Origin: CAVYYW01 sp963772845
GTDB taxonomy: Bacteria; Bacillota; Bacilli; Bacillales; Sporolactobacillaceae
NCBI GenBank assembly: GCA_963772845.1
Contig: CAVYYW010000014.1
Span: 186,001 to 250,000, forward strand
Direction: 5' to 3'
DNA: 64,000 nt
Shown here: piece after piece, positions 25,118-33,792 of the stretch
Layout of the letters: the number at the start of each line of letters is the position of its first letter
How positions within the stretch are numbered: the first letter of the stretch is position 1
Translations under genes and position numbers: made by a program
Notes under the pieces: generated by a model
Told to the model about the DNA's origin: nothing
The model's database searches: none
The model's input: only the letters and a program-made list of their open reading frames with translations

Positions 25118-25399
25118 CGGGATTAGCTTGGGGGTACTGAAAATCTAACTCATTTTCAGCCGCAAGGAAAACTAGGACAGCTCACAATCACATTTTGGCT
25201 GATTTGAGATGAGGGCACGAGACTCCAGTGGGAAAAGCAACAGCTGAAGACCCCGCAGGAAGTTTTTTTCTTCCAAGGAGGCTGAAGCGTTGCCCACGGA
25301 AAGCGAGTGCTTGAAACGCGCAAATCCACAACCGCGAAGGCAAAGGTCTTTTTATGTAGAATTAGAAATATGAAATTGATTCAGTTAGGAGAGCGAAGC

Positions 25400-26542
25400 A
25401 TGATTTATTTAGATTACAGTGCTACGGCGCCGCCGCTTGATGAGGTGATGGAAACATATATGAAGGTAGCGAAACGTTTTTTTGCTAATCCTTCTTCTTT
25501 GCACAAACTGGGCGGTGAAGCCGAGCAACTGATTGCCCAATCGAGGAAACAGGCTGCAGAGCTGCTTGGCGTGCAATCAAAGGAAATTATTTTCACCTCC
25601 GGAGGCAGCGAAGGCAATAACTTGGCATTAAAAGGCGTTGCGGAAAAATTCCGATCGAGGGGGAAACATATTATTACCACAGCTGTTGAACACCCCTCTG
25701 TTCACAATACCTGTCAGCAGCTTGAGGAAAACGGCTTTGAGGTCACTTATCTGCCTGTGAATCAGGATGGGCGAGTTTCGCTTGATAGCTTAAAACAAGC
25801 CATACGTCCAGATACTATCCTTGTCTCCGTGATCCATGTGAATAATGAGACGGGAACCATTCAGCCTATTTCAAAAATCGGCAACTATCTAAAGGACTAT
25901 CCTAAGATAGTGTTTCACACGGATCATGTACAAGGAGCTTGTAAAGTTGCTCTCGACATCAAGGAATGCGGCATTGATTTATGCACCCTCTCCGGGCATA
26001 AATTCCATGGTCCGCGGGGAACAGGAATTCTTTATTGCCGGGAGGGTCTCCAGCTTGCTCCCCTTATTAATGGAGGTGGGCAGGAAAGCACAAGAAGATC
26101 TGGTACAGAGAATACAGCAGGCATCGCAGGAATGGTAAAAGCACTTAGAATAATTAGCGGGAAACACGAAGAAAAAATGAAGGAGCTTCAAAGCTGCTAT
26201 GATAAACTGCGGGATTTTTGTGAAAGCATCCCTAACGTGACAATGAACACACCGGCAAACGGCGCGGCTCCACATATATTAAATATGACCGTACATGATA
26301 TTAAGGCAGAGGTTCTTATTCACGCATTAGAGGAAAAAGACATTTATATTTCCACTAAATCAGCATGTTCTTCAAAGGAACAGGAGCCAAGCCGAGTTTT
26401 ATTGGCAATGGGTCTTTCGGAAAAATCAGCATTGGAAGCGGTAAGAGTCAGCTTTTCATATGAGATTGATGAAAAAGATATAGAAAAATTTTGTGTGTTA
26501 TTTAAAGAAACGGTAGAGCAATTATTGAAAGTGATGGGGTGA
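25400..26542 (+). CDS. nifZ: NifZ/IscS-like cysteine desulfurase
   Basis: 380 residues, PLP-dependent class V aminotransferase fold. It removes sulfur from cysteine as a persulfide; in B. subtilis NifZ hands it to ThiI for 4-thiouridine in tRNA. Motifs: MIYLDYSATAPP start, TSGGSEGNN, VEHPSVHNT, the PLP-lysine site SGHKFHGPRG, GTENTAGI, and the persulfide cysteine in KSACSSKE. The ATG at 25400 is supported by TTAGGAGAG; an upstream in-frame start would extend into repeat DNA and is rejected. thiI begins four bases after its stop, so the two are translationally linked. Confidence 0.95.
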   Translation: MIYLDYSATAPPLDEVMETYMKVAKRFFANPSSLHKLGGEAEQLIAQSRKQAAELLGVQSKEIIFTSGGSEGNNLALKGVAEKFRSRGKHIITTAVEHPSVHNTCQQLEENGFEVTYLPVNQDGRVSLDSLKQAIRPDTILVSVIHVNNETGTIQPISKIGNYLKDYPKIVFHTDHVQGACKVALDIKECGIDLCTLSGHKFHGPRGTGILYCREGLQLAPLINGGGQESTRRSGTENTAGIAGMVKALRIISGKHEEKMKELQSCYDKLRDFCESIPNVTMNTPANGAAPHILNMTVHDIKAEVLIHALEEKDIYISTKSACSSKEQEPSRVLLAMGLSEKSALEAVRVSFSYEIDEKDIEKFCVLFKETVEQLLKVMG

Positions 26543-26546
26543 CAGA

Positions 26547-27746
26547 GTGGGTTATCAAACTTTAATTATCAGATTTGGCGAGGCTTCTCTTAAAGGGAAG
26601 AACAAGAGAATGTTCACGGTTCGTTTAGAGGAAATTGTAAGGTATAAGCTGAAAAAATATCCTGCCTTAATGATCCGCCGTCACTTCGATCATATTGAGA
26701 TCGAATTAAATGGAGAAAATGCAGAGGCGGTAACGAGCGTTCTTAGCCGCATTTTCGGTATTCATGCAATCTGGCCGGTCAAAAAAACGGAAAACGATTT
26801 GAATGCTATGAAAACAGCGGCGCTCGATATTCTGCAGCAAGCTGAAAATACAAAAACCTTTAAGGTGTATGCACGGCGAAAAAGCAAGGTATTTCCTGTA
26901 GATTCCAACCGGCTCAATAATGAACTTGGCGGGTACATTTTAAAGAATACCTCTCACTTAACTGTAAATGTACATGAACCTGACTTTATCCTGCGGGTTG
27001 ATGTTAAAAGCAAAGAAACGTGGCTTTATGGAAAAAGCACTCCAGGATTGGGCGGACTCCCTGTTGGTACAGCCGGTAAGATTATGCTGATGCTATCTGG
27101 AGGGATTGACAGTCCTGTAGCAGGATACTTGCTGCAAAAACGCGGAGCAACGATCGAAGCCGTTCATTTTCAAAGCCCTCCCTATACAAGTGAACGAGCT
27201 AAACAAAAAGTTTATGATCTTGTTGAAAAACTGGAGGAGTATGGATATAAACTGAAGCTGCATCTTGTCCCGTTTACCGAAACGCAATTATCTATCAAAG
27301 ATAATATGCCCGATAATTATAGGATGACCATTATGAGACGGATGATGTTGAGGATTACTGAGCAGCTTGCTGTCAGACAAAATGCGCTGGCCATCGCAAC
27401 CGGTGAAAGCCTTGGACAGGTGGCAAGTCAAACGCTGTATAGTATGAACACGATAAATGAAGTGACAAATTTGCCTGTTTTAAGGCCGTTGCTCGCAATG
27501 GATAAACTGGAAATCATGAAAATCTCTAAAGAAATCGATGCTTATGATATTTCCATTAGGCCGTACGAGGACTGCTGCACAATATTTCTACCCACTGCTC
27601 CGAAGACAAGGCCGACGAGGGACGGAGCAGCTAAATTCGAGAAGTATCTGCCAGTGGAAGAACTTATGGAAAATGCGCTTACAGGTATTGAAACCATTGA
27701 AGTCGATTCGATTAAGCAAATGGATTCATTTAGTGATCTTCTATGA
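26547..27746 (+). CDS. thiI: tRNA 4-thiouridine synthase ThiI
   Basis: 399 residues, without the C-terminal rhodanese domain found in enterobacteria, as is usual for Bacilli. N-terminal ferredoxin-like and THUMP domains (about 1-165) with LKGKNKRMF, then the PP-loop ATPase (SGGIDS at 184-189) that adenylates tRNA U8 before sulfur transfer. The C-terminal DCCTIFLPTAPKTRPT stretch carries the conserved cysteine pair region. GTG start at 26547 after GGGGTGACA. Partner cysteine desulfurase directly upstream. Confidence 0.95.
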   Translation: MGYQTLIIRFGEASLKGKNKRMFTVRLEEIVRYKLKKYPALMIRRHFDHIEIELNGENAEAVTSVLSRIFGIHAIWPVKKTENDLNAMKTAALDILQQAENTKTFKVYARRKSKVFPVDSNRLNNELGGYILKNTSHLTVNVHEPDFILRVDVKSKETWLYGKSTPGLGGLPVGTAGKIMLMLSGGIDSPVAGYLLQKRGATIEAVHFQSPPYTSERAKQKVYDLVEKLEEYGYKLKLHLVPFTETQLSIKDNMPDNYRMTIMRRMMLRITEQLAVRQNALAIATGESLGQVASQTLYSMNTINEVTNLPVLRPLLAMDKLEIMKISKEIDAYDISIRPYEDCCTIFLPTAPKTRPTRDGAAKFEKYLPVEELMENALTGIETIEVDSIKQMDSFSDLL

Positions 27747-27842
27747 GATTGATTTTATGAAAAGATTACCAGGACTTTTTGAAAAATTTATTGTATGTTC
27801 CACACTTCTTTTGCTCAATCTATAAGCAAGGAGGTGAGACAA

Positions 27843-28040
27843 TTGGCTAACAATTCAAATCAAATCCTTGTTCCTGGCGTAGAACAAGCTTTATCACAAA
27901 TGAAGATGGAAATTGCTCAAGAATTCGGTGTTCAGCTTGGCCCTGACACAACTTCACGCGCTAACGGTTCTGTTGGTGGAGAAATCACTAAACGTTTAGT
28001 TGCTACTGCACAACAACAGCTTAGTGGTCGTCAAGCTTAA
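27843..28040 (+). CDS. sspA: alpha/beta-type small acid-soluble spore protein
   Basis: 65 residues. Binds and protects DNA in the dormant spore and is degraded by GPR protease on germination. Diagnostic sequence: MANNSNQILVPGVEQALSQM, the GPR cleavage region KMEIAQEFGVQLG, and TSRANGSVGGEITKRLV. TTG start at 27843, seven bases after AAGGAGGTG; the longer upstream frame has no ribosome-binding site. The position after thiI is that of sspA in B. subtilis. A sigma-G promoter is expected in 27747-27835, but I could not pick a convincing one. Confidence 0.97.
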   Translation: MANNSNQILVPGVEQALSQMKMEIAQEFGVQLGPDTTSRANGSVGGEITKRLVATAQQQLSGRQA

Positions 28041-28062
28041 GTAAGTGAAATAATATATGGCT

Positions 28063-28093
28063 AAGAAGAGCGGTCAATCCGCTCTTCTTTTTA
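28063..28093 (+). terminator. terminator after sspA
   Basis: Perfect 11-bp stem AAGAAGAGCGG / CCGCTCTTCTT with loop TCAAT and a long T tract. Confidence 0.9.
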
Positions 28094-28175
28094 TTTTTGG
28101 AGAAATTATTGCTTAAATATACAAAATATTAATTTTATTTGTATAATGGTAGTATACACATAGGGGGGATCATGA

Positions 28176-29747
28176 ATGGAAAATCTTATCGCACCGGAAC
28201 AGTACAATTTAATAAGTGAAATTGAAAAATATGCAGAAAACCCAGATAAACTGGCTTTAATTTACGATAGTGAGGATGGAGACTCATCATCCATTACATA
28301 TAGAAATTTAATGAAAAAAGCCAATCAGATTGCCAACGGTCTATTGGGGAATGGGCTTGCCCAAGGGGATCGAATTTTAATTATGATGCCTCGTCATATT
28401 GATACATACGCTGTTTATATCGGTGCTTTAAAAGCCGGGCTTGTCATTATTCCATGCTCAGAAATGCTTCGCGCCAAGGATATTAACTACAGGCTGCATC
28501 ATGCTGAAGCGAAAGGGGCTTTTTTACATCATTCACTGATTGACCGGATGGACGAGCAGGATTCCGGAGAACTGGCACTTCTTGCTACAACGAAAAGAGT
28601 AAAGGATGAGAGATGGCTTTCATTAGAGGACTGGTACCAGCATCAGCCAGAACACTATGAGATTGCTGCTACGGGAAAAGATGACATTGCTTTTATTCCT
28701 TACACCTCAGGCACAACGGGAAATCCAAAAGGGGTTGTCCACACACATGGGTGGGCATATGCACACTTAAGAACAGCTTCGGCGAGCTGGATGGGTATTG
28801 AAGAGAATGATACCGTATGGGCAACAGCAGGTCCAGGATGGCAGAAGTGGCTTTGGAGTCCGTTTATCTCAACCCTAGGTTCAGGCGCCACTGGTTTTTT
28901 ATATAAGGGAGCGTTCGATCCTGAAGTATATCTTGATTTGTTAGAGAAGCATAAAGTCAATGTATTATGCTGTACGCCAACAGAATATCGGATAATGGCA
29001 AAGGTTGATAACCTCGAGACCTACCGGCTCAGCCACTTGAAAAGTGCCGTATCGGCAGGAGAGCCCTTGAATCGTGAAGTAATTAATACTTTTTTAAGAA
29101 TATTTAATGTCGAAGTACGTGACGGCTATGGTCAAACAGAAAATACGCTTCTAGTCGGAACAACAAAAGACATGGTGTCGCGACCTGGCTCGATGGGGAA
29201 ACCAACTCCGGGTAACAAAGTAGAAGTGATTGATCTTAATGGACAGCCTGTTGCGGCCGGCGAAGTAGGAGATATTGCAGTTCATCGGTCAACACCCGCT
29301 CTTTTTAAATCATATTTCAAGGATCCTGAAAGAACGCAAAGGGCTTTCAGAGGCGATTATTATGTGACAGGTGATCGTGCTAAAAAAGACGAAGACGGTT
29401 ACCTCTGGTTTGAAGGAAGAGCAGACGACATTATTATCAGCAGCGGCTATACAATCGGGCCATTTGAAGTAGAGGATGCGCTTGTTAAACATCCTAAAGT
29501 AAAAGAATGTGCTGTCATTGCATCGCCTGATGAAATCAGAGGGAATATTGTTAAAGCCTATGTGGTTCTGAAAAACAGCGCGGAAAGCCAAAATGCTGAC
29601 CTGATAAAAGAACTGCAGGATTTTGTGAAAAAGAACACGGCACCATATAAGTATCCAAGAAAAATCGAGTTTGTTGACGATTTGCCAAAAACAACCTCTG
29701 GAAAAATACGCCGGATTGAACTGCGGCAGAGAGAAACACAAATTTAA
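28176..29747 (+). CDS. mbcS: MbcS-type medium/branched-chain acyl-CoA synthetase
   Basis: 523 residues, adenylate-forming enzyme. MbcS (YtcI) activates isobutyrate, 2-methylbutyrate, propionate and similar acids to CoA thioesters. Motifs: FIPYTSGTTGNPKGVVHTH, VRDGYGQTEN (A5), YVTGDRAKKDEDGYLWFEGR, SGYTIGPFEVE, and PKTTSGKIRR with the catalytic lysine. ATG at 28176 after GGGGGGATC. A TATAAT at 28142-28147 with a weak TATACA 18 bases upstream is a likely promoter. Followed by ytcJ, as in B. subtilis. Confidence 0.9.
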   Translation: MENLIAPEQYNLISEIEKYAENPDKLALIYDSEDGDSSSITYRNLMKKANQIANGLLGNGLAQGDRILIMMPRHIDTYAVYIGALKAGLVIIPCSEMLRAKDINYRLHHAEAKGAFLHHSLIDRMDEQDSGELALLATTKRVKDERWLSLEDWYQHQPEHYEIAATGKDDIAFIPYTSGTTGNPKGVVHTHGWAYAHLRTASASWMGIEENDTVWATAGPGWQKWLWSPFISTLGSGATGFLYKGAFDPEVYLDLLEKHKVNVLCCTPTEYRIMAKVDNLETYRLSHLKSAVSAGEPLNREVINTFLRIFNVEVRDGYGQTENTLLVGTTKDMVSRPGSMGKPTPGNKVEVIDLNGQPVAAGEVGDIAVHRSTPALFKSYFKDPERTQRAFRGDYYVTGDRAKKDEDGYLWFEGRADDIIISSGYTIGPFEVEDALVKHPKVKECAVIASPDEIRGNIVKAYVVLKNSAESQNADLIKELQDFVKKNTAPYKYPRKIEFVDDLPKTTSGKIRRIELRQRETQI

Positions 29748-29823
29748 GTAAATGGAAACAAGAAAGCTGTCGGCGCTTAGTCCGGCAGCTTTATCTATTA
29801 TTAATAAGAAAGCAGGTGGCGTA

Positions 29824-31416
29824 ATGGGTACATTATGGATAGGGAATGTCAGAACCATGCAATCGGACAACGATGCACAGGAAGCAATTTATTCATCCAA
29901 TGGAATGATCAAGGAAACCGGCAGCAAAGATGATCTGCAAGGCAAGTTTAAAGATGAGATTGACCGAGTGATTGATGTCCGACCATATACAATATATCCA
30001 GGGTTTGAAGACAGCCATCTGCATGTGATGGCACATGGCCTGAAATTAAGAAGGCTAAGTTTAACGGAAGTTAGCACATCGGAAGAAATGGGCGAGATTT
30101 TAAAAAATTATTCCAAGGATAAACAGCAAGGAGAATGGATTTTTGGAGAAGGATGGAATGAAAATAATTGGCCAGACCGTAAAATTTTTCATAAAAATGA
30201 GCTTGATCAATTAACAGAAGGCCATCCTGCAGTATTAACCAGAGTCTGCCGCCATGCTGTGATCGCTAACTCTGAAGCGCTTGCTTATGCGGGGATAACG
30301 AAAGATACCCCAGATCCTGAAGGAGGCATTATCGTTCGGGATAATGACGGAGATCCAACGGGATTCTTACTGGATAATGCACAGGATCTTTTACTGGATG
30401 TGCTTCCAGCTTTGCCTCAGTCCGAATTGGAAGCTGCTGCAGCTAACGGGGTGGATGACTTGCTTAAAAAAGGGCTGATTGGCGGGCATACGGAAGATCT
30501 GGCGGGCTATGGAAGCTTTAAAAATGTCTTGAACGCCTATCAAAGTATTATCAAAGGGATGCGGCGCTTCAAATTGCATTTGCTCGTTCATCATCATGTT
30601 GTTGAGGATTGGGCTGAAGCTGGTTACACGCTTCAATCAAAGTTAGGGAGCGACATTTCATTTGGAGGTATGAAGATATTTTCTGATGGCGCAATTGGGA
30701 GTCGAACAGCATGGCTTCGGGAACCCTATAATGATGCACCGGAGACGTGCGGTGTGAACATCCATCAGCAAGATGCACTTAATACTTTGGTAGAGCAGGC
30801 GAGAAAACATCAGCTTCCAGCTGCCATTCACGCAATCGGTGACCAAGCTTTGGAAGCGGCTGTTTCAGCAGTCGAAAAAGTGCCGCCAGTTGAAAATTAT
30901 CCCGACCGCTTTATTCATGGGCAAATGGTGCCGCCTGATCTTCAGGAGCGGATCAGCCATCTGAATGCTGTTCTCGATATTCAACCTTCATTTGTTGCTT
31001 CTGACTTTCCATGGGTTATCGAGCGAATTGGCAATAAAAGATTAGCCTACTGTTACGCGTGGAAAACATTATTGGAAAAAGGGCTCCACCTTGCTGGCGG
31101 ATCAGATGCACCAATCGAAGATCCTGACCCTCTGCAGGCCATATACACAGCCATTACAAGAGAGAACCACGCTCACTCTTCAGAATACAGAGAAAAGGAC
31201 GAGCGGCTGACTCCCTTCGAAGCTATTGAATTATATACAACAGGCAGTGCATTTGCTGCAGGGGCTGAAAACAGAAGGGGCAAAATTGCTCCGGGCTATG
31301 AAGCAAATTTCACCATTTGCACAGAAGATCTTTTAACCATTCCAATCAGCCGATTTTTGACGAATGAGGTTCAGATGACAGTTGTTGGCGGGCAAATTGT
31401 TTACGAAAAAATTTAA
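29824..31416 (+). CDS. ytcJ: YtcJ-family amidohydrolase
   Basis: 530 residues, amidohydrolase-3 (YtcJ/NfdA-like) metal-dependent hydrolase; substrate unknown. Motifs: the HxH-type metal site near the N-terminus (GFEDSHLHVMAHG), FGEGWNENNWPD, IFSDGAIGSRTAWL, AIHAIGDQALEA, IQPSFVASDFPW, GGSDAPIEDPDPLQAIYTA and a C-terminal GYEANFTI beta-sandwich return. The ATG at 29824 follows AGGTGG and gives the usual length; an upstream in-frame ATG right after mbcS has no site. Ends at a strong bidirectional terminator. Confidence 0.9.
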   Translation: MGTLWIGNVRTMQSDNDAQEAIYSSNGMIKETGSKDDLQGKFKDEIDRVIDVRPYTIYPGFEDSHLHVMAHGLKLRRLSLTEVSTSEEMGEILKNYSKDKQQGEWIFGEGWNENNWPDRKIFHKNELDQLTEGHPAVLTRVCRHAVIANSEALAYAGITKDTPDPEGGIIVRDNDGDPTGFLLDNAQDLLLDVLPALPQSELEAAAANGVDDLLKKGLIGGHTEDLAGYGSFKNVLNAYQSIIKGMRRFKLHLLVHHHVVEDWAEAGYTLQSKLGSDISFGGMKIFSDGAIGSRTAWLREPYNDAPETCGVNIHQQDALNTLVEQARKHQLPAAIHAIGDQALEAAVSAVEKVPPVENYPDRFIHGQMVPPDLQERISHLNAVLDIQPSFVASDFPWVIERIGNKRLAYCYAWKTLLEKGLHLAGGSDAPIEDPDPLQAIYTAITRENHAHSSEYREKDERLTPFEAIELYTTGSAFAAGAENRRGKIAPGYEANFTICTEDLLTIPISRFLTNEVQMTVVGGQIVYEKI

Positions 31417-31463
31417 CGGTCGTGAAACGAAGCTTACTTAAAAGTTAAAAGGCACATAGTGTG

Positions 31464-31514
31464 AAAAACACCCTATAAGCAGACCAGGTAAGGTCTGTTT
31501 TATAGGGTGTTTTT
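31464..31514. terminator. bidirectional terminator between ytcJ and ppnK
   Basis: Outer 14-bp perfect stem AAAAACACCCTATA / TATAGGGTGTTTTT with an inner CAGACC-AGGTAA-GGTCTG hairpin, T-rich on both strands. Both convergent genes can use it. Confidence 0.9.
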
Positions 31515-31565
31515 CTATTTCAATTAATGAGCCTATGGAATTCGATGACAAACCCATTTAACCTT

Positions 31566-32363
31566 CTACAGAAAGCTGCGCTGAACTTTATGCCAAAAAG
31601 AGTTGTTCTTTAACTTTACGGTTTTAATTCTCTTTTCAGGCAGTGTAATTTTTATTTCCTTGTTTGATCGTATCGAAAAAGCCTCATTATCAAGACCAAT
31701 GATCGGATAATTATTCTCGTTTTCTTTAATATTCAAAACAAGGGTACGCTCATTGCTTAACACAAAGGAAGAACCAAGCGTCCTGTAATGATTATTGTTT
31801 AGAGAAGCGAGCTCGCTTACCTCTAAGCAAGACAGCTTAGGGTCTAGTACAGCCCCGTTCACAGATTTGGTATACCCAGAACTTCCTGTTGGGGTAGAAA
31901 TAATCATGCCATCCCCTTTAAAGGTTTCGAAATGAAGGTCGTCAATAAATACATCAACGGAAAAGACCTTGATGGTTGAGGTTCTGATTGAACATTCATT
32001 TAAGCAGTAAAATCGGGTCTTATGATCAATATCTACTTGAATGATAGGGTACTTTCTTACTTCGATTTCGTCATGTTGGATGGCCTCGAGCATCTTTTCG
32101 TGATCTTCAATATGGAAATCACAATAGAATCCAAGTTCACCGGTAGAAATGCCGAGGTATAAACAGTCATCACGGAATCCCGTCTTTCGAACCGCTTGTA
32201 GAAAAGCACCATCGCCGCCTATACTAGCTATTAAATTTGCTTCTGCAGCGTCTTCAACAAGAGTAAATCCGTGTGACTCCGCAAAATTCTGAAGCATTTC
32301 GATTTGGTGTTTGTTTTGCAAAGTTTCTTTATAAAATAAAAAAAGCTTATTTCTTCTTTCCAT
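31566..32363 (-). CDS. ppnK: NAD kinase 2 (PpnKB, YtdI type)
   Basis: 265 residues, ATP-NAD kinase family; phosphorylates NAD to NADP. The family GGDG motif is in ASIGGDGAFLQA, followed by GISTGELGFYCDF and GDGMIISTPTGSSGYTKSVNG. B. subtilis has two NAD kinases (YjbN and YtdI). Sequence pattern and location next to ytcJ and ytfI indicate the YtdI type, recently named nadK2/nadF. The start ATG at 32363 follows AAAGGTGG; an ATG 42 bases upstream is not supported. Confidence 0.92.
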   Translation of the reverse strand: MERRNKLFLFYKETLQNKHQIEMLQNFAESHGFTLVEDAAEANLIASIGGDGAFLQAVRKTGFRDDCLYLGISTGELGFYCDFHIEDHEKMLEAIQHDEIEVRKYPIIQVDIDHKTRFYCLNECSIRTSTIKVFSVDVFIDDLHFETFKGDGMIISTPTGSSGYTKSVNGAVLDPKLSCLEVSELASLNNNHYRTLGSSFVLSNERTLVLNIKENENNYPIIGLDNEAFSIRSNKEIKITLPEKRIKTVKLKNNSFWHKVQRSFL

Positions 32364-32523
32364 CTTTAACCCACCTTTGAAAAAACTGAATGTATAATCA
32401 GACAAATTTGTTGCTTATTCATCTTTGAACAAGATGAATTCCTTATATTATAGCGCAGTGTGTGTTTATTTTTAAATAATAGGGCGATAATGACGAAAGG
32501 ACGCTTAATAGGATGTGAAAGCT

Positions 32524-33117
32524 ATGGATGGCGTTTTTATTTACGTACTGATTGCCGTTTTCATTATATTCATTATGGTTATTCTAGTCCGGCGGATGAA
32601 ATTTAAAATTCATGTGGATATTCTTATTAAGAATGGAAGCTGTCATATTGATGGGAAAATGAAGTGGTGGCGATTGACGTTTTTTAAAAAAAGCGGAAAG
32701 CTTGATCTGAGCTTGCATGATAAAGAACTGAGGTTTTTTTCACAAGACCAGCAGTCTGGAACCTCTGAAAATGACGATACTGAATTTTCCTGGGAGACGC
32801 TTAAAATGGCTAGCAAGAGCATGGTCTCTATGCTTAACAATGTTGAAAAAATTGCGTTTCATACAAAAATACGCGCCGGGTGCTACGAACCTGAGCATAC
32901 CGCCATGACAGCAGCATTGTTTTATTTAATTCAGCATACAGTCATTCCATACATCAAGCATCGCCATCAAGCATTGGATGTATCCCTGCAAATCGAGCCG
33001 GAATTTCAGCATCCAGAATTCAGCCTGCAAATTCAAAGTATGATCCTGCTTCTTCCGGGACAGGCTATACGTATCATACGCGGTATGAATCAAGCAAGGA
33101 GGGATGGACTGAAATGA
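32524..33117 (+). CDS. ytfI: YtfI, DUF2953 membrane protein
   Basis: 197 residues: one N-terminal membrane segment (about 3-22), then a basic cytoplasmic or forespore-facing domain. DUF2953 proteins are widespread in spore-formers and are usually encoded immediately before ytfJ/gerW, as here, so a sporulation or germination role is inferred. Start ATG 32524 after AGGA, or GTG 32515 nine bases upstream. The stop codon overlaps the ytfJ start (ATGA), which indicates translational coupling. The C-terminal 90 residues show conserved aromatic positions (ALFYLIQHTVIPYI). Confidence 0.8.
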   Translation: MDGVFIYVLIAVFIIFIMVILVRRMKFKIHVDILIKNGSCHIDGKMKWWRLTFFKKSGKLDLSLHDKELRFFSQDQQSGTSENDDTEFSWETLKMASKSMVSMLNNVEKIAFHTKIRAGCYEPEHTAMTAALFYLIQHTVIPYIKHRHQALDVSLQIEPEFQHPEFSLQIQSMILLLPGQAIRIIRGMNQARRDGLK

Positions 33118-33650
33118 TGGGTGAACATCCTATTCAGAGTTTAATGAAAACGGCTTTAATCAGCCTGCAGGAAATGACAAAAGTAAATACGATAATTGGT
33201 GATCCGATAGAAACATCGGATGGCCATATGATTTTAACTGTTTCACGCCTTGGATTTGGTTTTGCTGCAGGTGGAAGCGAATTTCAGCCGCGCCACCAAG
33301 GGCATGCTGAGCAGGATAGCGAAGATGATCAGTCAGACGACCAGCAAGAAGGCCAGGAAGACACCAACGGTTCTTTACCTTTTGGAGGGGGAAGCGGCGG
33401 TGGGGTATCAATTACCCCCATTGCATTTTTAATTGTTGGTCCGAATGGTATTCAGACGCTTCATCTGGATAATAAGACACACTTTTATGAAAAACTCATT
33501 GATCTTGCTCCTCAAACCCTGGAAAAAATAGAGCAGTGGCTGTCCAAGGAAGGGTATCAGAATCATAATGAAGATGGCAAAGAAGAGCAAGGCGCAAAAC
33601 GCGGGATTATCAGGCATTCTGTCAGACATCCTCGGAAAAGCAAAGAGTAA
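33114..33650 (+). CDS. gerW: GerW/YtfJ-family sporulation protein
   Basis: 178 residues. GerW (YtfJ) is needed for normal spore germination and is made under sigma-F control in B. subtilis. Conserved start MMGEHPIQSLMKTALISLQE, VNTIIGDPIETSDG, a Gly-rich hinge (PFGGGSGGGVSITPIAFLIV), and an acidic Glu/Asp/Gln insert about 70-105, which is usual in the family but long here. Start ATG behind GGAGGGATG, overlapping ytfI. Followed by a perfect 12-bp terminator. Confidence 0.93.
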   Translation: MMGEHPIQSLMKTALISLQEMTKVNTIIGDPIETSDGHMILTVSRLGFGFAAGGSEFQPRHQGHAEQDSEDDQSDDQQEGQEDTNGSLPFGGGSGGGVSITPIAFLIVGPNGIQTLHLDNKTHFYEKLIDLAPQTLEKIEQWLSKEGYQNHNEDGKEEQGAKRGIIRHSVRHPRKSKE

Positions 33651-33677
33651 TCATCTGCCATTATTATACAGGAAGAT

Positions 33678-33720
33678 CAGAAGCCCCGGTTAAATTGACA
33701 CCGGGGCTTCTGTATGTTTT
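33678..33720 (+). terminator. terminator after gerW
   Basis: CAGAAGCCCCGG / CCGGGGCTTCTG perfect stem, 11-base loop, followed by a T-rich stretch. Confidence 0.88.
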
Positions 33721-33747
33721 GATTGTTTAGTTATATTTTTGTATGAT
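33719..33747 (+). promoter_or_regulatory. sigma-A-type promoter for ytxK-ackA
   Basis: TTGATT (33719-33724), 17 bases, TATGAT (33742-33747), immediately after the gerW terminator and 46 bases before ytxK. Confidence 0.5.
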
Positions 33748-33792
33748 AGACCAGTAAAGAACAGTAAACAAAGGGAATTCAGGAGGCTAAAG

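Larger units (their letters stand above)
24010..25385. repeat. repeat mosaic R2: about 1.4 kb gene-free block
   Basis: Between the ezrA terminator and nifZ. Contents in order: M1 forward with a longer extension shared with R3 (24213-24395), a large cruciform (24411-24532), a small perfect hairpin GAAAATGC-AAA-GCATTTTC (24580-24598), the GAGTCTCGGGTATTTCTAGC module, a module shared with R1 in inverse orientation (24658-24735), a CAATCAACGTGTTTGTTGC element (24871-24889), module MB (25044-25117), a second variant of the R1-shared module (about 25138-25230) and a partial inverse M1 (25268-25310). No ORF is supported as a gene. Confidence 0.8.

Noticed and set aside
33651..33792. cre site for CcpA activation of ackA
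   Set aside because: Looked for because ackA is CcpA-activated in B. subtilis; no sequence within one or two mismatches of the consensus was found here.
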